The notes under the pieces were generated by a model. That model had not been told where the DNA came from and made no database searches. It saw only the letters and a list, made by a program, of their open reading frames with translations. From a virus, in IMG/VR virus record IMGVR_UViG_3300033994_001593, positions 1 to 61,906 of that record: a stretch of DNA of 61,906 nucleotides. The stretch is one strand, 5' to 3'. Both the position numbers and the translations under genes were made by a program. Shown in pieces: positions 47,568-56,794 of this stretch; positions within the stretch are counted from its first letter, which is position 1; every line of letters starts with the position of its first letter.

Positions 47568-48143
47568 TCAGATCTGGCTGCTGTGGAGGTTGACGCGGGT
47601 CAGGCCGACCGAGGCGGCACTGTTCGCACCAGCGATCTGCTGGCCGATGACCGTGCCGGTCGTGGCGGCGACCGCCGAGCCAGCCGTCGAAGAAGCCTGG
47701 ACGGCGGCACCGGCGTTGATCGCGGCGGCCGTCTGCTTCACCTGCGTCGGCCCCTTGACCACCAGCCAGACGATGTCGTTCTGCCGCAGTTCGCCGGTCA
47801 GGTACTCATCGAGGACGCCGACAGAAGCCCCGGCCGCATGGGTCGAGGTGGTCAGCTTGCTGGTGACCTCCGACAGGGGCTTGCCCGCGTCGAAGAGGTA
47901 CAGCTCGCCAGCCACCGTCGAACCGTCCGACACGCTGGCACCCTTGTAGCGGGCGGCCACGCAGTAGACGAGCCGGTTGCTGTACCGCTCACCCGTCGAG
48001 GGGTGAACGTCTTGAAAGACCTTGACCTGACCGACGATCTCGCCACCGGCCACCGGGAGGCCAGCCGGATCGGTTTCGATGGCCTCACCGCCCAGGAGCG
48101 TCGTGCCACGACGGAAACTCGGATCGCTGAAGATGCTCGACAT
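47568..48143 (-). CDS. Putative head decoration or stabilising protein (191 aa)
   Basis: Directly downstream of the capsid gene. Strand-rich, low in charge, with GASVSDGSTVAGELYLFDAG and IVWLVVKGPTQVKQTAAAIN; the C-terminal third is alanine/threonine-rich (NAGAAVQASSTAGSAVAATT). The style fits a capsid-decorating or head-stabilising protein. No family is certain. Start after GGAGAAAACGAAGTC. Confidence 0.6.
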   Translation of the reverse strand: MSSIFSDPSFRRGTTLLGGEAIETDPAGLPVAGGEIVGQVKVFQDVHPSTGERYSNRLVYCVAARYKGASVSDGSTVAGELYLFDAGKPLSEVTSKLTTSTHAAGASVGVLDEYLTGELRQNDIVWLVVKGPTQVKQTAAAINAGAAVQASSTAGSAVAATTGTVIGQQIAGANSAASVGLTRVNLHSSQI

Positions 48144-48167
48144 GACTTCGTTTTCTCCGGAGAGGGA

Positions 48168-49316
48168 TTAAGCAGCCGCCGTGACCGGGGCGAGGAGGAA
48201 GAAATTCCGCGGCGAACGGAAACGGAGGTTGCCGAGAGATGAACAGGCGTACCTATATGCCTGCGTCTCCTCGTCGAAGAAGGGGCCTTCAGCCACGAAG
48301 AGCTGATTCTCAAGGCACCGCAGCTCCATGTTGCCGATCGACAGACCGTAGCCGCGTCCTGCTGGACAAGCGTACTCCGAGCAGACCTCGACGCCGTCGA
48401 GCTGGGTGACATCGGTGAAGCCCATCGACTTCAGACCGTTCTCCTTGCTCACAGCGATCCGTTCCTTGTCAGCGAACGTGTTGAGAAACTGGATGTAGAG
48501 CTGACGGTCGAGAACGACCATGTCGATCTGCGACTCCTTCGTGTCGTTCCGCTTGCACTGGTGGATGCCCTCGCGGATCGCGAACACGCAGTTCGACCGC
48601 CAGTTGCGGTTGCCCTGCGGGTTGAACGAACTCGCGTTGTAGTTGATGACCACAGGCGCGTAGAAGTCGAGTTCGCTGTCAACCGGCACGTTCGGCCAGG
48701 TGCCGGTCGGAGCATTGATCCGACCACCACCGTAGAAGCCGAGACGAGTCGAAAGACCCGCATAATTGTCATCCGGATAGCCGTAGCGGTCGGCCGTGTT
48801 GCCGGTCGTGCGCTTCGTCGCGACACCCGACGCGCTCTCATCGATGGTGCCGTCGTAGTGAAGAAACGAGTCCATGCCGTGGAAGTCGTTCTCTGCGCCG
48901 GCCGCATTGCCGTCCTTGTACGGCTGATACGAAAGGTGCATCTCGAGCGACTCTTGCAGACGGCTCGCCATCTTGCCGGCGACATCGACCAGAGCCTGCT
49001 GGCCGCGGTTCTCGAGCAGCTCTCGGCGGTACACCGCGTCAGTACTCGTAAAGCCACGCCAGGGCAGCTCGGCGCGCTTCCACATGTTGACGCGCGAGAA
49101 CGTCCGCGGAGTGTCGCCCGTGTTCCCGGTGACCGGGGCGTTGCGAAAACGGATGTTCCAATCGAAACCTCGGCCCGATTGGTTCATCACGACGTTGCCC
49201 GACTGCTCGAGCATGGCGAAGATCTTGAACTTCCGGAACGTCGCCAGCTCTTCTTCCCGAAGGTGCTGTACAATTGTCGTTCCGATGACCCGCGCCCAAT
49301 CAGTGGGACTCGCCAT
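48168..49316 (-). CDS. Major capsid protein
   Basis: 382 aa, start after AGGAAACAGAGAC. Follows the scaffold gene and precedes the decoration gene. FRKFKIFAMLEQSGNVVMNQ and WNIRFRNAPVTGNTGDTPRT at the N-terminus, MVVLDRQLYIQFLNTFADKE and CSSLGNLRFRSPRNFFLLAP at the end fit the HK97-type fold with an N-arm, spine and A-domain. No N-terminal pro-domain is evident, consistent with a separate scaffold. Confidence 0.85.
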   Translation of the reverse strand: MASPTDWARVIGTTIVQHLREEELATFRKFKIFAMLEQSGNVVMNQSGRGFDWNIRFRNAPVTGNTGDTPRTFSRVNMWKRAELPWRGFTSTDAVYRRELLENRGQQALVDVAGKMASRLQESLEMHLSYQPYKDGNAAGAENDFHGMDSFLHYDGTIDESASGVATKRTTGNTADRYGYPDDNYAGLSTRLGFYGGGRINAPTGTWPNVPVDSELDFYAPVVINYNASSFNPQGNRNWRSNCVFAIREGIHQCKRNDTKESQIDMVVLDRQLYIQFLNTFADKERIAVSKENGLKSMGFTDVTQLDGVEVCSEYACPAGRGYGLSIGNMELRCLENQLFVAEGPFFDEETQAYRYACSSLGNLRFRSPRNFFLLAPVTAAA

Positions 49317-49340
49317 GTCTCTGTTTCCTCGTTAGGAGTG

Positions 49341-50399
49341 TCAGGCCAGACCTTGCTCTTGCAGTTGTGCCGCAAGTTTTTCAGCAAAGGTCATCGGCTT
49401 GGATGGAACTCTCGCGTCGGTTGTTGCCGCAGTCCGCTGGCTCGCAGTTCGCATGGCCTGCTGTCGCAGGAATTCCATGTTCTTTTGAGCAGCGGCATTG
49501 GCAGGATTCACGGGCTGCTGCGGTGCAGGCCGGGGGGCCTGTGCCGCAAGCTGCTGAACCTGTTGCGATCTCTGCATGTTCGCGAGGAGTAAATCTCTCT
49601 CGACCATGCGAGTCGCATACTCCCAACGGGCTTTCGCCCCTTGGATGCCCAGCGACCGTGCGTCCTGTATGTATTTTTGGGCGAGCAGACCCTCCGCAGA
49701 TGCATTGCCATTTTGATCGTAGAGCCAATCTGCGTTCTGCTGCTCTAAAGAGGACACAAACTGCTCCTCTTGCATCCTCCCCAATCGCTCTTGGACGATG
49801 CTTTCTGCCCGCTCGACGGCGACTTTCTCGACCATCGGGCCGAGGGCAGCCTGCGGATCCTCGAGGAACCTCTGAGCGAAGTTGGCCTTGTAAGCCTGGT
49901 ACTCGGAGAGGGCGTGGCGGGCGTCGAGCGGGGCATCGGGCGAGATCATCTCGCGACCGTTCTCGTCGCGGGTGAGGTACTGCTTGTAGGCATCCCGCAC
50001 CTTGGGCGGATTCCACCAGGGGGATTCCTGCGGCTGCGGAGCCTGGGGCTGGGCCGCCGGCTGGGCCTGCTGCTGCCGCGACTGCATCCACTCCTGGAAC
50101 GGCTCCTTGTACTGGAGATATTCCGACGCGACCGGGATGATGCTCTGGTACTGCTGGAGGGCGTGGGTCGCGGACTGCTCACGCTGGAGGGCTTCGTATA
50201 GCCGGGAGGCTATGGCCCGATCGTCCGACCCCTGGAACTGCGGGAGCTGGCGGAATGCGCCCCAGACTTCTCCGGTTCCTGCGGAGGACGCCGATCCCTC
50301 TGACGGCGACGGCGACGAATCAACCTCTGGTGACGAGGTGGACTCGACTGCGGATTCTTCGGAGCCAATGTCGGAGATTTCTTCTTCGGCCATGTTCAT
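49341..50399 (-). CDS. Scaffold protein
   Basis: 352 aa (a second ATG at 50393 has the better spacing to GGAGG). An acidic disordered N-terminus (EEEISDIGSEESAVESTSSP), a helical glutamine-rich centre and a C-terminus MTFAEKLAAQLQEQGLA. Scaffold proteins are acidic, helical and coiled-coil-rich, and this gene is immediately upstream of the capsid gene. No protease motif found. Confidence 0.75.
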   Translation of the reverse strand: MNMAEEEISDIGSEESAVESTSSPEVDSSPSPSEGSASSAGTGEVWGAFRQLPQFQGSDDRAIASRLYEALQREQSATHALQQYQSIIPVASEYLQYKEPFQEWMQSRQQQAQPAAQPQAPQPQESPWWNPPKVRDAYKQYLTRDENGREMISPDAPLDARHALSEYQAYKANFAQRFLEDPQAALGPMVEKVAVERAESIVQERLGRMQEEQFVSSLEQQNADWLYDQNGNASAEGLLAQKYIQDARSLGIQGAKARWEYATRMVERDLLLANMQRSQQVQQLAAQAPRPAPQQPVNPANAAAQKNMEFLRQQAMRTASQRTAATTDARVPSKPMTFAEKLAAQLQEQGLA

Positions 50400-50436
50400 G
50401 CCCTCCTGGGGATGAGGCCGATTCTGCGGGCAGTGG

Positions 50437-50453
50437 TGCGGGGTATGTCAGCA
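50437..50453 (-). promoter_or_regulatory. Shared GACATACC element upstream of the scaffold gene
   Basis: On the minus strand TGCTGACATACCCCGCA, in the gap after the polyvalent gene stop. See the copy at 47487-47503. AAAACTGCTGACAT from this site is also present at 56258-56275. Confidence 0.35.
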
Positions 50454-50457
50454 GTTT

Positions 50458-53400
50458 TTATTGACCCTGAGACTTCCTCCAGCGACTGTACTCTCGCTCT
50501 TGGGGCGTCATGTTCCAATCCGTCATGCCGCTAAACCACTCATCCTGCCGCTGCTGCTCGGCCTCTTCACGCTTCTGGTCAAGGTTCGGATCGTCTGGCT
50601 GGACATCGCCCATGAAAGCGTTGTCTGCATACGGAGTGGTCATCGCTCGCCAGTAGTCCGACCCGAGGATGCCAGCAGTCACGCCTTGGTCTGTGACAAG
50701 GTCGGACGGGATGTCACCGAACTGAACCTTGGCGGCACTTGCCGCCCCCTTCCCCAGCCCCTTGCCTGCCTCCTTCAAGGCTCCGATCAGACTCTTGGAG
50801 GTGGCGGCGGCCCCCAGCCCTCGGGCGATGTTGGCCCCGGCGAACGGAACAGATGCGGCCACGGCGATGGGGCTATCGACCGACTTTCGCGGGAATTGGG
50901 CCAGCATCTCAAATGCCGGCGTTCCCCAAGTGCGAGGCGTCTTGTCGCCCGTCACCCGATCCCACGCCCCCTGGAACTGCGGATAGAACGAAGACTCATA
51001 GGACTCCCGCTTCTCGGCGTCGGCCCTGTTGAGGGCGATGTGCTGGCGAAACTCCTCGGGCGTCATCCCGTCCTTGATGACTTGCTGCGTCCGCTCGATG
51101 TGCTGGTCGCGATCTTGGGTCGTGTTCCACGGCTCCATCAAGGCTTGGTAGTGGGCCGACAGGCTCCACGGCTTTCCGCCCGTTGCCTTGGCCCATTCAC
51201 TGTCGCTGTCGAGCTGGCCGACCATGCCAATGGGATTGCGGTTCCATTCCGAAGCGAAGCGATACATCGGCATCGTCATCTGCCCCTGCCACGACGAGGT
51301 GTCGCCGCCGGCCTTCATCAGACCAGTGAGGGTGCGGGCGTCCCAATCGGAGTAGAGCGGTTTGCCGTCCGCGTCTCGGAACGCTGGTGGGCGGTCGGCT
51401 GGCTGGGAGGTAGCGGCCGACCAGAACTGATTCGCCCGCTTTGCTCGAGTGGAGATCGCATCACCACCAAGAAGCTCGTCGGCACCGGCTGCGCCTCCAC
51501 CCGAGAGGAAGTTTGTAGCCACTGACATGGAGTTGGCGTAGGACGGGGCGTGTTCACCGTCCTGCATCGTGCGGAGCAGCTCATAGCCCGCCTGGGCTTG
51601 GAAGTCTTCGGCGCTGCCTGGGGAGAGCATCCAATCGGCCTGGTCGCCGTACTGCTGCCGCCACTCCGCGAGCTGCTGCTCGCTGATCGGCTCGGCCTTG
51701 GCGTACTTGCCGCCGGGGGCGCTGGCCTTGAGCGATGCCATCATCCTGCCGATCGCCTGCTCGGCCACTTGGCTGACCTGTCCAGTGCTGCCCTCAAGCC
51801 GAGCCACGACCTCGCCCATCACCTTGGCTCTCCCTTCCTCTGGGAGCCGCGGGGCAAACACATCGAGGTACTCACCGACGAACTGTGCAGGCGTGATCCG
51901 AGCGTTTCCATCGCCATCTCCAGCAAAGAGTCCGCGCTGGCCGTCGCCAGCAAGCGAGCCGTCGTTCGCCGCGCCGACGCGGATGATCGGCTGGTTCATC
52001 ACATCGGCCACGTTCTGCCTGAACTGCTGGTGGTCGGGGGAAACATCGCCGGCCTGCTGCCGCTGCTGATGGGCCTCCCACTCTGCTGGACTGATTGCCA
52101 TTGAGAAGTCGAAGTCACCCAACACCGGCCTGACGAGATCCGCAGTGGTTCCGCCGCTGCCGGTGGGGAGCTGGCGGGATTCATTGACGCTCTGGGCCTG
52201 GCCCATGATCGGGGCCGCCATGAGGCCGGCGGGCATGTCGCGGAGGCTGGCCTGCATGTCGCGAACACCGTCCTCGGGGGATCGCGATCGAACCTTGGCG
52301 AGGTGGGCCTGACGCTGGTCGAAGGCGGCCTTGGCCTCTTGGATGAGGTCTGCGTCGGAAGCGTGGCTGGCCTTCTCTGTGTCTGGGCCGACACCACGCA
52401 GGGCAGCAGCAAGCTCGGCCTCCGTCTCGAAGTGTGGGCCGCCGGCAACATAGCTGCCGTAGATGTCTCGAATCTGCTCTTCGTAGTTCTTGGCGGCCCC
52501 CTCATAGTCGTTCGGTTCCATGTCATCATCAACGGAACCCTGCGGATCGTCATCCTCAAAATCCACGTTCCCGTCGCCATCGTCCATCTGCTCAAACTTG
52601 TTGTCCCAATCTTCAACGAGCTGCTCCCGCTGGGCGTCGAGCTTCTCGGCCGTCTTGAAATCGCCGCTTTCGTAGGCCGCGTCCACTTGCTTCGTGAGGC
52701 GGGCGATCTTCCGCTGCGTCTGCCACGGCATGGCAGCTCGGAGAACATCGTCGGACAGGGGGAGGCGCGGGGCGGCGTTTGCCTCCCTATTGCTCCCGGG
52801 AGCGATGCCGGTTGCGGTGCCGAGCGTGATCGCGGCCGGGATGCCCTTGGTGATGATGTTCTTTCGCATCTCGTCGGAGATGACGCCTCGCCAGCCGGAT
52901 GAAGTGGCTTCCTTTTGGGTCGCCGCGACCTTGTCTTGCAGGGCCTGCAACCGCTCCATCGACTGCCGCATCTGGCCGTATTGCTCAATATCTCCCATGA
53001 TCTGCGGAATCAACTGCCCCGCGCGTTCTCTGCCAATCAATGGCTCTAGACGGTCATACAGCTCTTTGCCGGATGCTCGCTCTGCAACAATGGAGCGGGG
53101 GGCGATTTCTTGCGGGTTCCTGAGCCTCGCCGCCGCGGTGTTTTGCAATGTATGGGCAATGCCCCAGAGTCTGTCCGAAACATCCTTTTGTCGCTGGCTG
53201 GCAGCGAGAGGGGCTTTGCTGTTGGGGGCCGTTGCCTCCCAGACCGTGCGATCAGTGCCGTCCACCTCCTTCATAATCCTGCGCTGGATGCTGTTCAGAA
53301 TTTCTTCTGAAGAGTCGTCTAAGTTCCGCAGGGCAACCTCTGCGCTACCCATCTCGCCGCGCATGTTCGGATCAAACCCTGCACCGCCTTCAAGTCCAAG

Positions 53401-54672
53401 TTGGCCGCGAAGCCTCCCCACCCTAGCCGCATCCAGCGGGCTAAACCCGTGCTGCTGCCGCCAGTTAGGGTCTTGCAGCGCCTCTCTGGCGGAATAGAAA
53501 TCCTCCGCGCCGGTGTTATCCCAGATTGTGCCACGATGTTCGGCATAGGCTAAGTATTGCCGAATCTCTTGCTTTGCTTCGACTGGAAGCGAAGAAGTAT
53601 CAAGGATACTTGGGTTGGCTTGGAGCATCTCCTCTGCAATATGAATGTCATCCGTGCCGGCGATGCCTAAAATCCGGTCTTCGAGCGCTGCGGCCTTTTC
53701 TTGGTTTTCTCTGGAATTCAAGCCAGAGTAGTCTGGTGTGCTTTGCTCTGGTGTGCTTTGCGCGAGTGCCTCATCGTAGATGGCATCGTTTCTCGGCCGG
53801 CTGGTAGATTCCCATCCGCCCAGCTTCTTGCCTTGCCGCTCCAGCAACTGCGGGATCATGTTGCCGTAGAATTTTTCTGATTTTTCTAACGGGAAGCCTA
53901 CGGCCCGAGAGATGTCCTCGGGGTATGCGACTTCTACTGCGCGGTAGCCACCGCGAGCCGCATCGAGCAACGCTGATTTCAGTTGCAGCTCTTGCCAGAA
54001 ATCGCGTGCTGCAAAAGGAATTGACGATGGGTCTGCCATGCGTTGCGATTGATTTTGAACATCTGATTGCAGCTCAACGATCCGCAAGGCATCGTCGTTG
54101 CGATCGGTTCGCAGATGGGCAACGACGTTCCCGCCGCGATTTCCCGTGAAGTGGTTGCGGAGTCTATCGTCCTGCCAATTCTTGTTGGATTCTGGAAACG
54201 GATCCAATGGCTGGGTGAGAAGTCGCTCGCGGTAGTCCGGCCCGCCAAGCCCATGCTGATCCCATTTTGGCTGGACGCTATAGCCGCTCTGGCCCTCGCC
54301 GCCTATTGCCACTGGCGATGGGGTGGCCCCACCTTCGCCCAAGATCACATTCTTGTGCGTGAACACTGGACTGTTCTCACGCACGGCGGCCAGCAGCTCG
54401 TCGCGAGTGACGGTCGTGCGTCCATCCACGACAGAGTCGAGATCCACGGCCTTCAGCTCCCAGCCGGGGATCCCGTCCTTGTACCGCTTGAGCAGGCCGG
54501 GGAGTTCCTGCACCCTGACGTTCTCGGGGAGTCCCTGCACGGCTCGCTCAAGGCGGGAGTAGATCCCAGGCCCAGGCTTGTACTCGAGGTAGCCGGCGAC
54601 GTTGTCGCCCTGCTTGAGGGTTCGGATGAGGTTTTCGCCAGCCTTGGCTGCGACCTTGGGATTCGGTGCCAT
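50458..54672 (-). CDS. Giant polyvalent internal virion protein
   Basis: 1404 aa from the ATG at 54672, which shares TAATG with the methyltransferase stop. Residues about 180-270 (NHFTGNRGGNVVAHLRTDRN, RIVELQSDVQNQSQRM, then DFWQELQLKSALLDAARGGY) match the NVLAHLR...EIQSD...LALK pattern of large polyvalent protein domains carried on injected phage proteins. The remainder has long helices, a D/E-rich region (DDGDGNVDFEDDDPQGSVDD) and a C-terminal WFSGMTDWNMTPQEREYSRW. It starts MAPNPKVAAKAGENL, like the methyltransferase before it. Probably packaged and delivered with the DNA. Confidence 0.7.
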   Translation of the reverse strand: MAPNPKVAAKAGENLIRTLKQGDNVAGYLEYKPGPGIYSRLERAVQGLPENVRVQELPGLLKRYKDGIPGWELKAVDLDSVVDGRTTVTRDELLAAVRENSPVFTHKNVILGEGGATPSPVAIGGEGQSGYSVQPKWDQHGLGGPDYRERLLTQPLDPFPESNKNWQDDRLRNHFTGNRGGNVVAHLRTDRNDDALRIVELQSDVQNQSQRMADPSSIPFAARDFWQELQLKSALLDAARGGYRAVEVAYPEDISRAVGFPLEKSEKFYGNMIPQLLERQGKKLGGWESTSRPRNDAIYDEALAQSTPEQSTPDYSGLNSRENQEKAAALEDRILGIAGTDDIHIAEEMLQANPSILDTSSLPVEAKQEIRQYLAYAEHRGTIWDNTGAEDFYSAREALQDPNWRQQHGFSPLDAARVGRLRGQLGLEGGAGFDPNMRGEMGSAEVALRNLDDSSEEILNSIQRRIMKEVDGTDRTVWEATAPNSKAPLAASQRQKDVSDRLWGIAHTLQNTAAARLRNPQEIAPRSIVAERASGKELYDRLEPLIGRERAGQLIPQIMGDIEQYGQMRQSMERLQALQDKVAATQKEATSSGWRGVISDEMRKNIITKGIPAAITLGTATGIAPGSNREANAAPRLPLSDDVLRAAMPWQTQRKIARLTKQVDAAYESGDFKTAEKLDAQREQLVEDWDNKFEQMDDGDGNVDFEDDDPQGSVDDDMEPNDYEGAAKNYEEQIRDIYGSYVAGGPHFETEAELAAALRGVGPDTEKASHASDADLIQEAKAAFDQRQAHLAKVRSRSPEDGVRDMQASLRDMPAGLMAAPIMGQAQSVNESRQLPTGSGGTTADLVRPVLGDFDFSMAISPAEWEAHQQRQQAGDVSPDHQQFRQNVADVMNQPIIRVGAANDGSLAGDGQRGLFAGDGDGNARITPAQFVGEYLDVFAPRLPEEGRAKVMGEVVARLEGSTGQVSQVAEQAIGRMMASLKASAPGGKYAKAEPISEQQLAEWRQQYGDQADWMLSPGSAEDFQAQAGYELLRTMQDGEHAPSYANSMSVATNFLSGGGAAGADELLGGDAISTRAKRANQFWSAATSQPADRPPAFRDADGKPLYSDWDARTLTGLMKAGGDTSSWQGQMTMPMYRFASEWNRNPIGMVGQLDSDSEWAKATGGKPWSLSAHYQALMEPWNTTQDRDQHIERTQQVIKDGMTPEEFRQHIALNRADAEKRESYESSFYPQFQGAWDRVTGDKTPRTWGTPAFEMLAQFPRKSVDSPIAVAASVPFAGANIARGLGAAATSKSLIGALKEAGKGLGKGAASAAKVQFGDIPSDLVTDQGVTAGILGSDYWRAMTTPYADNAFMGDVQPDDPNLDQKREEAEQQRQDEWFSGMTDWNMTPQEREYSRWRKSQGQ

Positions 54673-55583
54673 TACTGCGTGAGTCCTTTGAGGATGTGGC
54701 TGACGGTTGGGACGCTCCACGAATTGCCGAGCGCCTTATATCGCTGGTAGTCGGACACGCCTTCGGTGTACCCCTGCGGGAAGCCGAACAGGCCCTCAAT
54801 CTCCTGCGGCGTCATCCTGCGGAATGAGCCGTCCTCCAGTTGCAGGGCGTTGTACGGGACTCCCTTGCGAATCACGCTCGGGATGGTGCGGGCCTTGGGG
54901 TCATTGATGTGGAAGCCGTGCTTCTCAAAGTGCGTTCGGCCGTCTGGCGCTTGTCGGTTGAGGTAGGCCACGCCCTTCGGGGAGATCTGGTACTTGTCGG
55001 GTACGGAGCTGAGCAGGGCATCGCGGAAAATCGCCTGCGACGGCGAGTACTCACCAACCGGGATGTTCGTCCAGAACGCCCGCGGCCTCGCCATCGCCCC
55101 GAAGTCCTTGGCGTCGAGAAACACCGGATCGACACCGAGAGCCTTGGAGATGACCTCAATGTTCTTGTCGCCCTTCGACCCTCGCGGCACCACGTTCTCA
55201 ACTAGGAAGTGCTTGGGCTGGAATTCGTCCAGCATCCGCGGCACCTCCCAGAACAGGCTCGACCGCTCACCATCCAGACCCTTGCCCGTGACGTTCGCCC
55301 TGGAGAGGTCTTGGCAGGGAAAGCCAGCACAGAGCAAATCTGCGGATCCATCCGCTCGAGACGCCGACCGCACGTCGCCCAGGTGCTGAATGTCGGGATA
55401 GTTCTTGGCTGCGATGGCGGCGGCCTTGGGGTCGTTTTCGTAGGCGATGTACGAACCAACCGGGATGCCAGCCCCATCCAAGGCGGCCCTGGCACCGGCA
55501 ATTCCATCAAACCCAGATACAACCTTGATCGGCCGCTGGGCGTTCTTGGCCGCCTTGGCAATGCTATTCGGATTCGGAGCCAT
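54672..55583 (-). CDS. C5 cytosine methyltransferase, Dnmt3-like
   Basis: 303 aa. FDGIAGARAAL (motif I), GFPCQDLS (catalytic Cys90), LVENV (motif VI), PRAFWTNIPV (motif VIII), MTPQEIEGLFGFP (IX) and YKALGNSWSVPTVS (X). The spacing and the WEVPRMLDEFQPKHFLVENV segment are closer to the Dnmt3-like phage enzymes than to M.HhaI type. It begins MAPNPNSIAKAAKNA, nearly the same as the following virion protein, and is joined to it by TAATG. Two roles fit: self-methylation of phage DNA, or delivery into the host as anti-restriction cargo. Confidence 0.9.
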   Translation of the reverse strand: MAPNPNSIAKAAKNAQRPIKVVSGFDGIAGARAALDGAGIPVGSYIAYENDPKAAAIAAKNYPDIQHLGDVRSASRADGSADLLCAGFPCQDLSRANVTGKGLDGERSSLFWEVPRMLDEFQPKHFLVENVVPRGSKGDKNIEVISKALGVDPVFLDAKDFGAMARPRAFWTNIPVGEYSPSQAIFRDALLSSVPDKYQISPKGVAYLNRQAPDGRTHFEKHGFHINDPKARTIPSVIRKGVPYNALQLEDGSFRRMTPQEIEGLFGFPQGYTEGVSDYQRYKALGNSWSVPTVSHILKGLTQ

Positions 55584-55950
55584 TAACCCACTTCCTTCTC
55601 CACATGCGGATCCGCGCGCGGTGTTCCTTGCGGCGGCGCCACCACTTCAAAATCAAGTCCACGATGAGGGGCAGGAGGATCTGGAGGGCGACGATCCAGA
55701 TGGAGCCGAATTGCTTTTCGCCATAGACGAGGGCCATGTGCCGCCTGACGCTCTTGCTGAGATCGAGCATCGCGGCCATCTCGCCGTCGCTGCCGGCCGG
55801 CGAAGCGGAGAGCAACTCATCGGGCCACTCATGGACGGCGGCTGAGACGGCATCGAATACCGCCTCCTTGCCGGCCAAGTTCTTGCGAACTGGTAGCTCC
55901 GACCAGACCCATTCCTGCAATTGCCCGAGCGTCCTGGTTGGCGATGGCAT
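55564..55950 (-). CDS. Membrane protein (128 aa)
   Basis: A soluble helical domain (LQEWVWSELPVRKNLAGKEA) is followed by a membrane segment at residues 84-104 (GSIWIVALQILLPLIVDLIL) and a strongly basic tail. It overlaps the methyltransferase start by 20 bases. Could be a holin or an envelope-associated protein. No family recognised. Confidence 0.65.
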   Translation of the reverse strand: MPSPTRTLGQLQEWVWSELPVRKNLAGKEAVFDAVSAAVHEWPDELLSASPAGSDGEMAAMLDLSKSVRRHMALVYGEKQFGSIWIVALQILLPLIVDLILKWWRRRKEHRARIRMWRRKWVNGSESE

Positions 55951-55953
55951 TGG

Positions 55954-56085
55954 TCATCGCTCGCAGTTGCATCCGTTCTTGCAGGACTTGCCCGCCTTCT
56001 CTTTCATGCGGCCGAGCTGCATCTTTTCGTAGCCGGCGTTGAGCCTGTCCTTGATGCTCTTTGAGGGTGCCTTCTTCTTCGCCAT
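55954..56085 (-). CDS. Small basic Cys-containing protein (43 aa)
   Basis: ATG at 56085 has GGGAGGTGATC before it. MAKKKAPSKSIKDRLNAGYE is basic; the C-terminus is KSCKNGCNC with three Cys, possibly metal-binding. First gene after the terminator at 56156. Confidence 0.6.
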   Translation of the reverse strand: MAKKKAPSKSIKDRLNAGYEKMQLGRMKEKAGKSCKNGCNCER

Positions 56086-56155
56086 AGATGTGATCACCTC
56101 CCTTCCATTGGTTAGGGGCCACCGAACGTCTGCTGTGTTTATGGACACAAAAGAA

Positions 56156-56190
56156 CGCGGCCCGACGCGAAGGGAGAGCGTCGGGCCGCG
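56156..56190 (-). terminator. Rho-independent terminator (leftward)
   Basis: Minus strand stem of 13 bp (CGCGGCCCGACGC and its complement) with a 9-base loop, followed by GTTCTTTTG. It ends the transcript of 56262-56513 and separates the early small genes from the virion module. Confidence 0.85.
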
Positions 56191-56261
56191 TGGAGGTCGC
56201 ACTAGCTAGGTGCAACCGGCAAGGAGAGGCGAACAGTCTCGCGCGGCGAGACGCCTCAATG

Positions 56262-56513
56262 TCAGCAGTTTTCTTTGAACATCCGCCTGGGCGGGAGAAG
56301 AGTCGGCGGCGTGTCTGGGTCGAGCATCGTCCCGGCGTAGTGCCAGAACTTCGCCACGCGATTCAGCTCGTCGCGGACGATGCAAAGCCGGTAGTAGTGG
56401 GCCTCGCCGTCACGGCCAATCGTGCCGAATGCCTGAGACGCAGAGAGTCCAGGGAAGAGCGGGTACTTCTCTCCGCAGAGTGGGCCGCCGATGCATTCGT
56501 AGCGTCTTCGCAT
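56262..56513 (-). CDS. Hypothetical protein (83 aa)
   Basis: MRRRYECIGGPLCGEKYPLF with two Cys and later FWHYAGTMLDPDTPPTLLPP. Small, probably globular. The dispersed 15-bp motif at 56528 lies just upstream, and a terminator follows. No family recognised. Confidence 0.65.
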   Translation of the reverse strand: MRRRYECIGGPLCGEKYPLFPGLSASQAFGTIGRDGEAHYYRLCIVRDELNRVAKFWHYAGTMLDPDTPPTLLPPRRMFKENC

Positions 56514-56527
56514 GACGCCCAGTTTAT

Positions 56528-56542
56528 GGGCGCGTCAAGCGC
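56528..56542. repeat. Dispersed 15-bp motif, copy 2
   Basis: GGGCGCGTCAAGCGC (one difference from the copies at 12338 and 59984), between the stop of the helix-turn-helix gene and the start of the next. Confidence 0.7.
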
Positions 56543-56549
56543 AACAAGG

Positions 56550-56774
56550 CTACTTCCTGACCTTGGGCCTTCCGCAGCCGGGAGACTTCTCAAAAGCGAG
56601 GGCCGACCGCTTGTTGACCAAGTAGTTTCGGCCGAACTTGAAGCCCGCGATCCTGCCCTTGCGGACGAGTTGGCGAACGTATGGCTCTGCGAAGTCAAGC
56701 AGCTTGGCTGCTTCGGGGAGGGTGATCATCTCCTCCAAGTCGATCGGCATCATCTTTCGCTTCTTCTTTGCCAT
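56550..56774 (-). CDS. Helix-turn-helix protein, excisionase-like
   Basis: 74 aa. MITLPEAAKLLDFAEPYVRQLVRKG, with FGRNYLVNKRSALAF and a basic tail, follows the MerR-type HTH_17/excisionase fold (strand, helix-turn-helix, wing). It could be the excisionase or a directionality factor for the integrase, although it lies 40 kb away on this linear map. A regulator of the early genes is the alternative. Confidence 0.8.
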   Translation of the reverse strand: MAKKKRKMMPIDLEEMITLPEAAKLLDFAEPYVRQLVRKGRIAGFKFGRNYLVNKRSALAFEKSPGCGRPKVRK

Positions 56775-56794
56775 GCGGCAAGTATAGGGAACGG

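Noticed and set aside
53720-53770. Tandem GCTCTGGTGTGCTTT repeat as a regulatory element
   Set aside because: It is in frame inside the polyvalent gene and encodes two copies of QSTPE/QSTPD.
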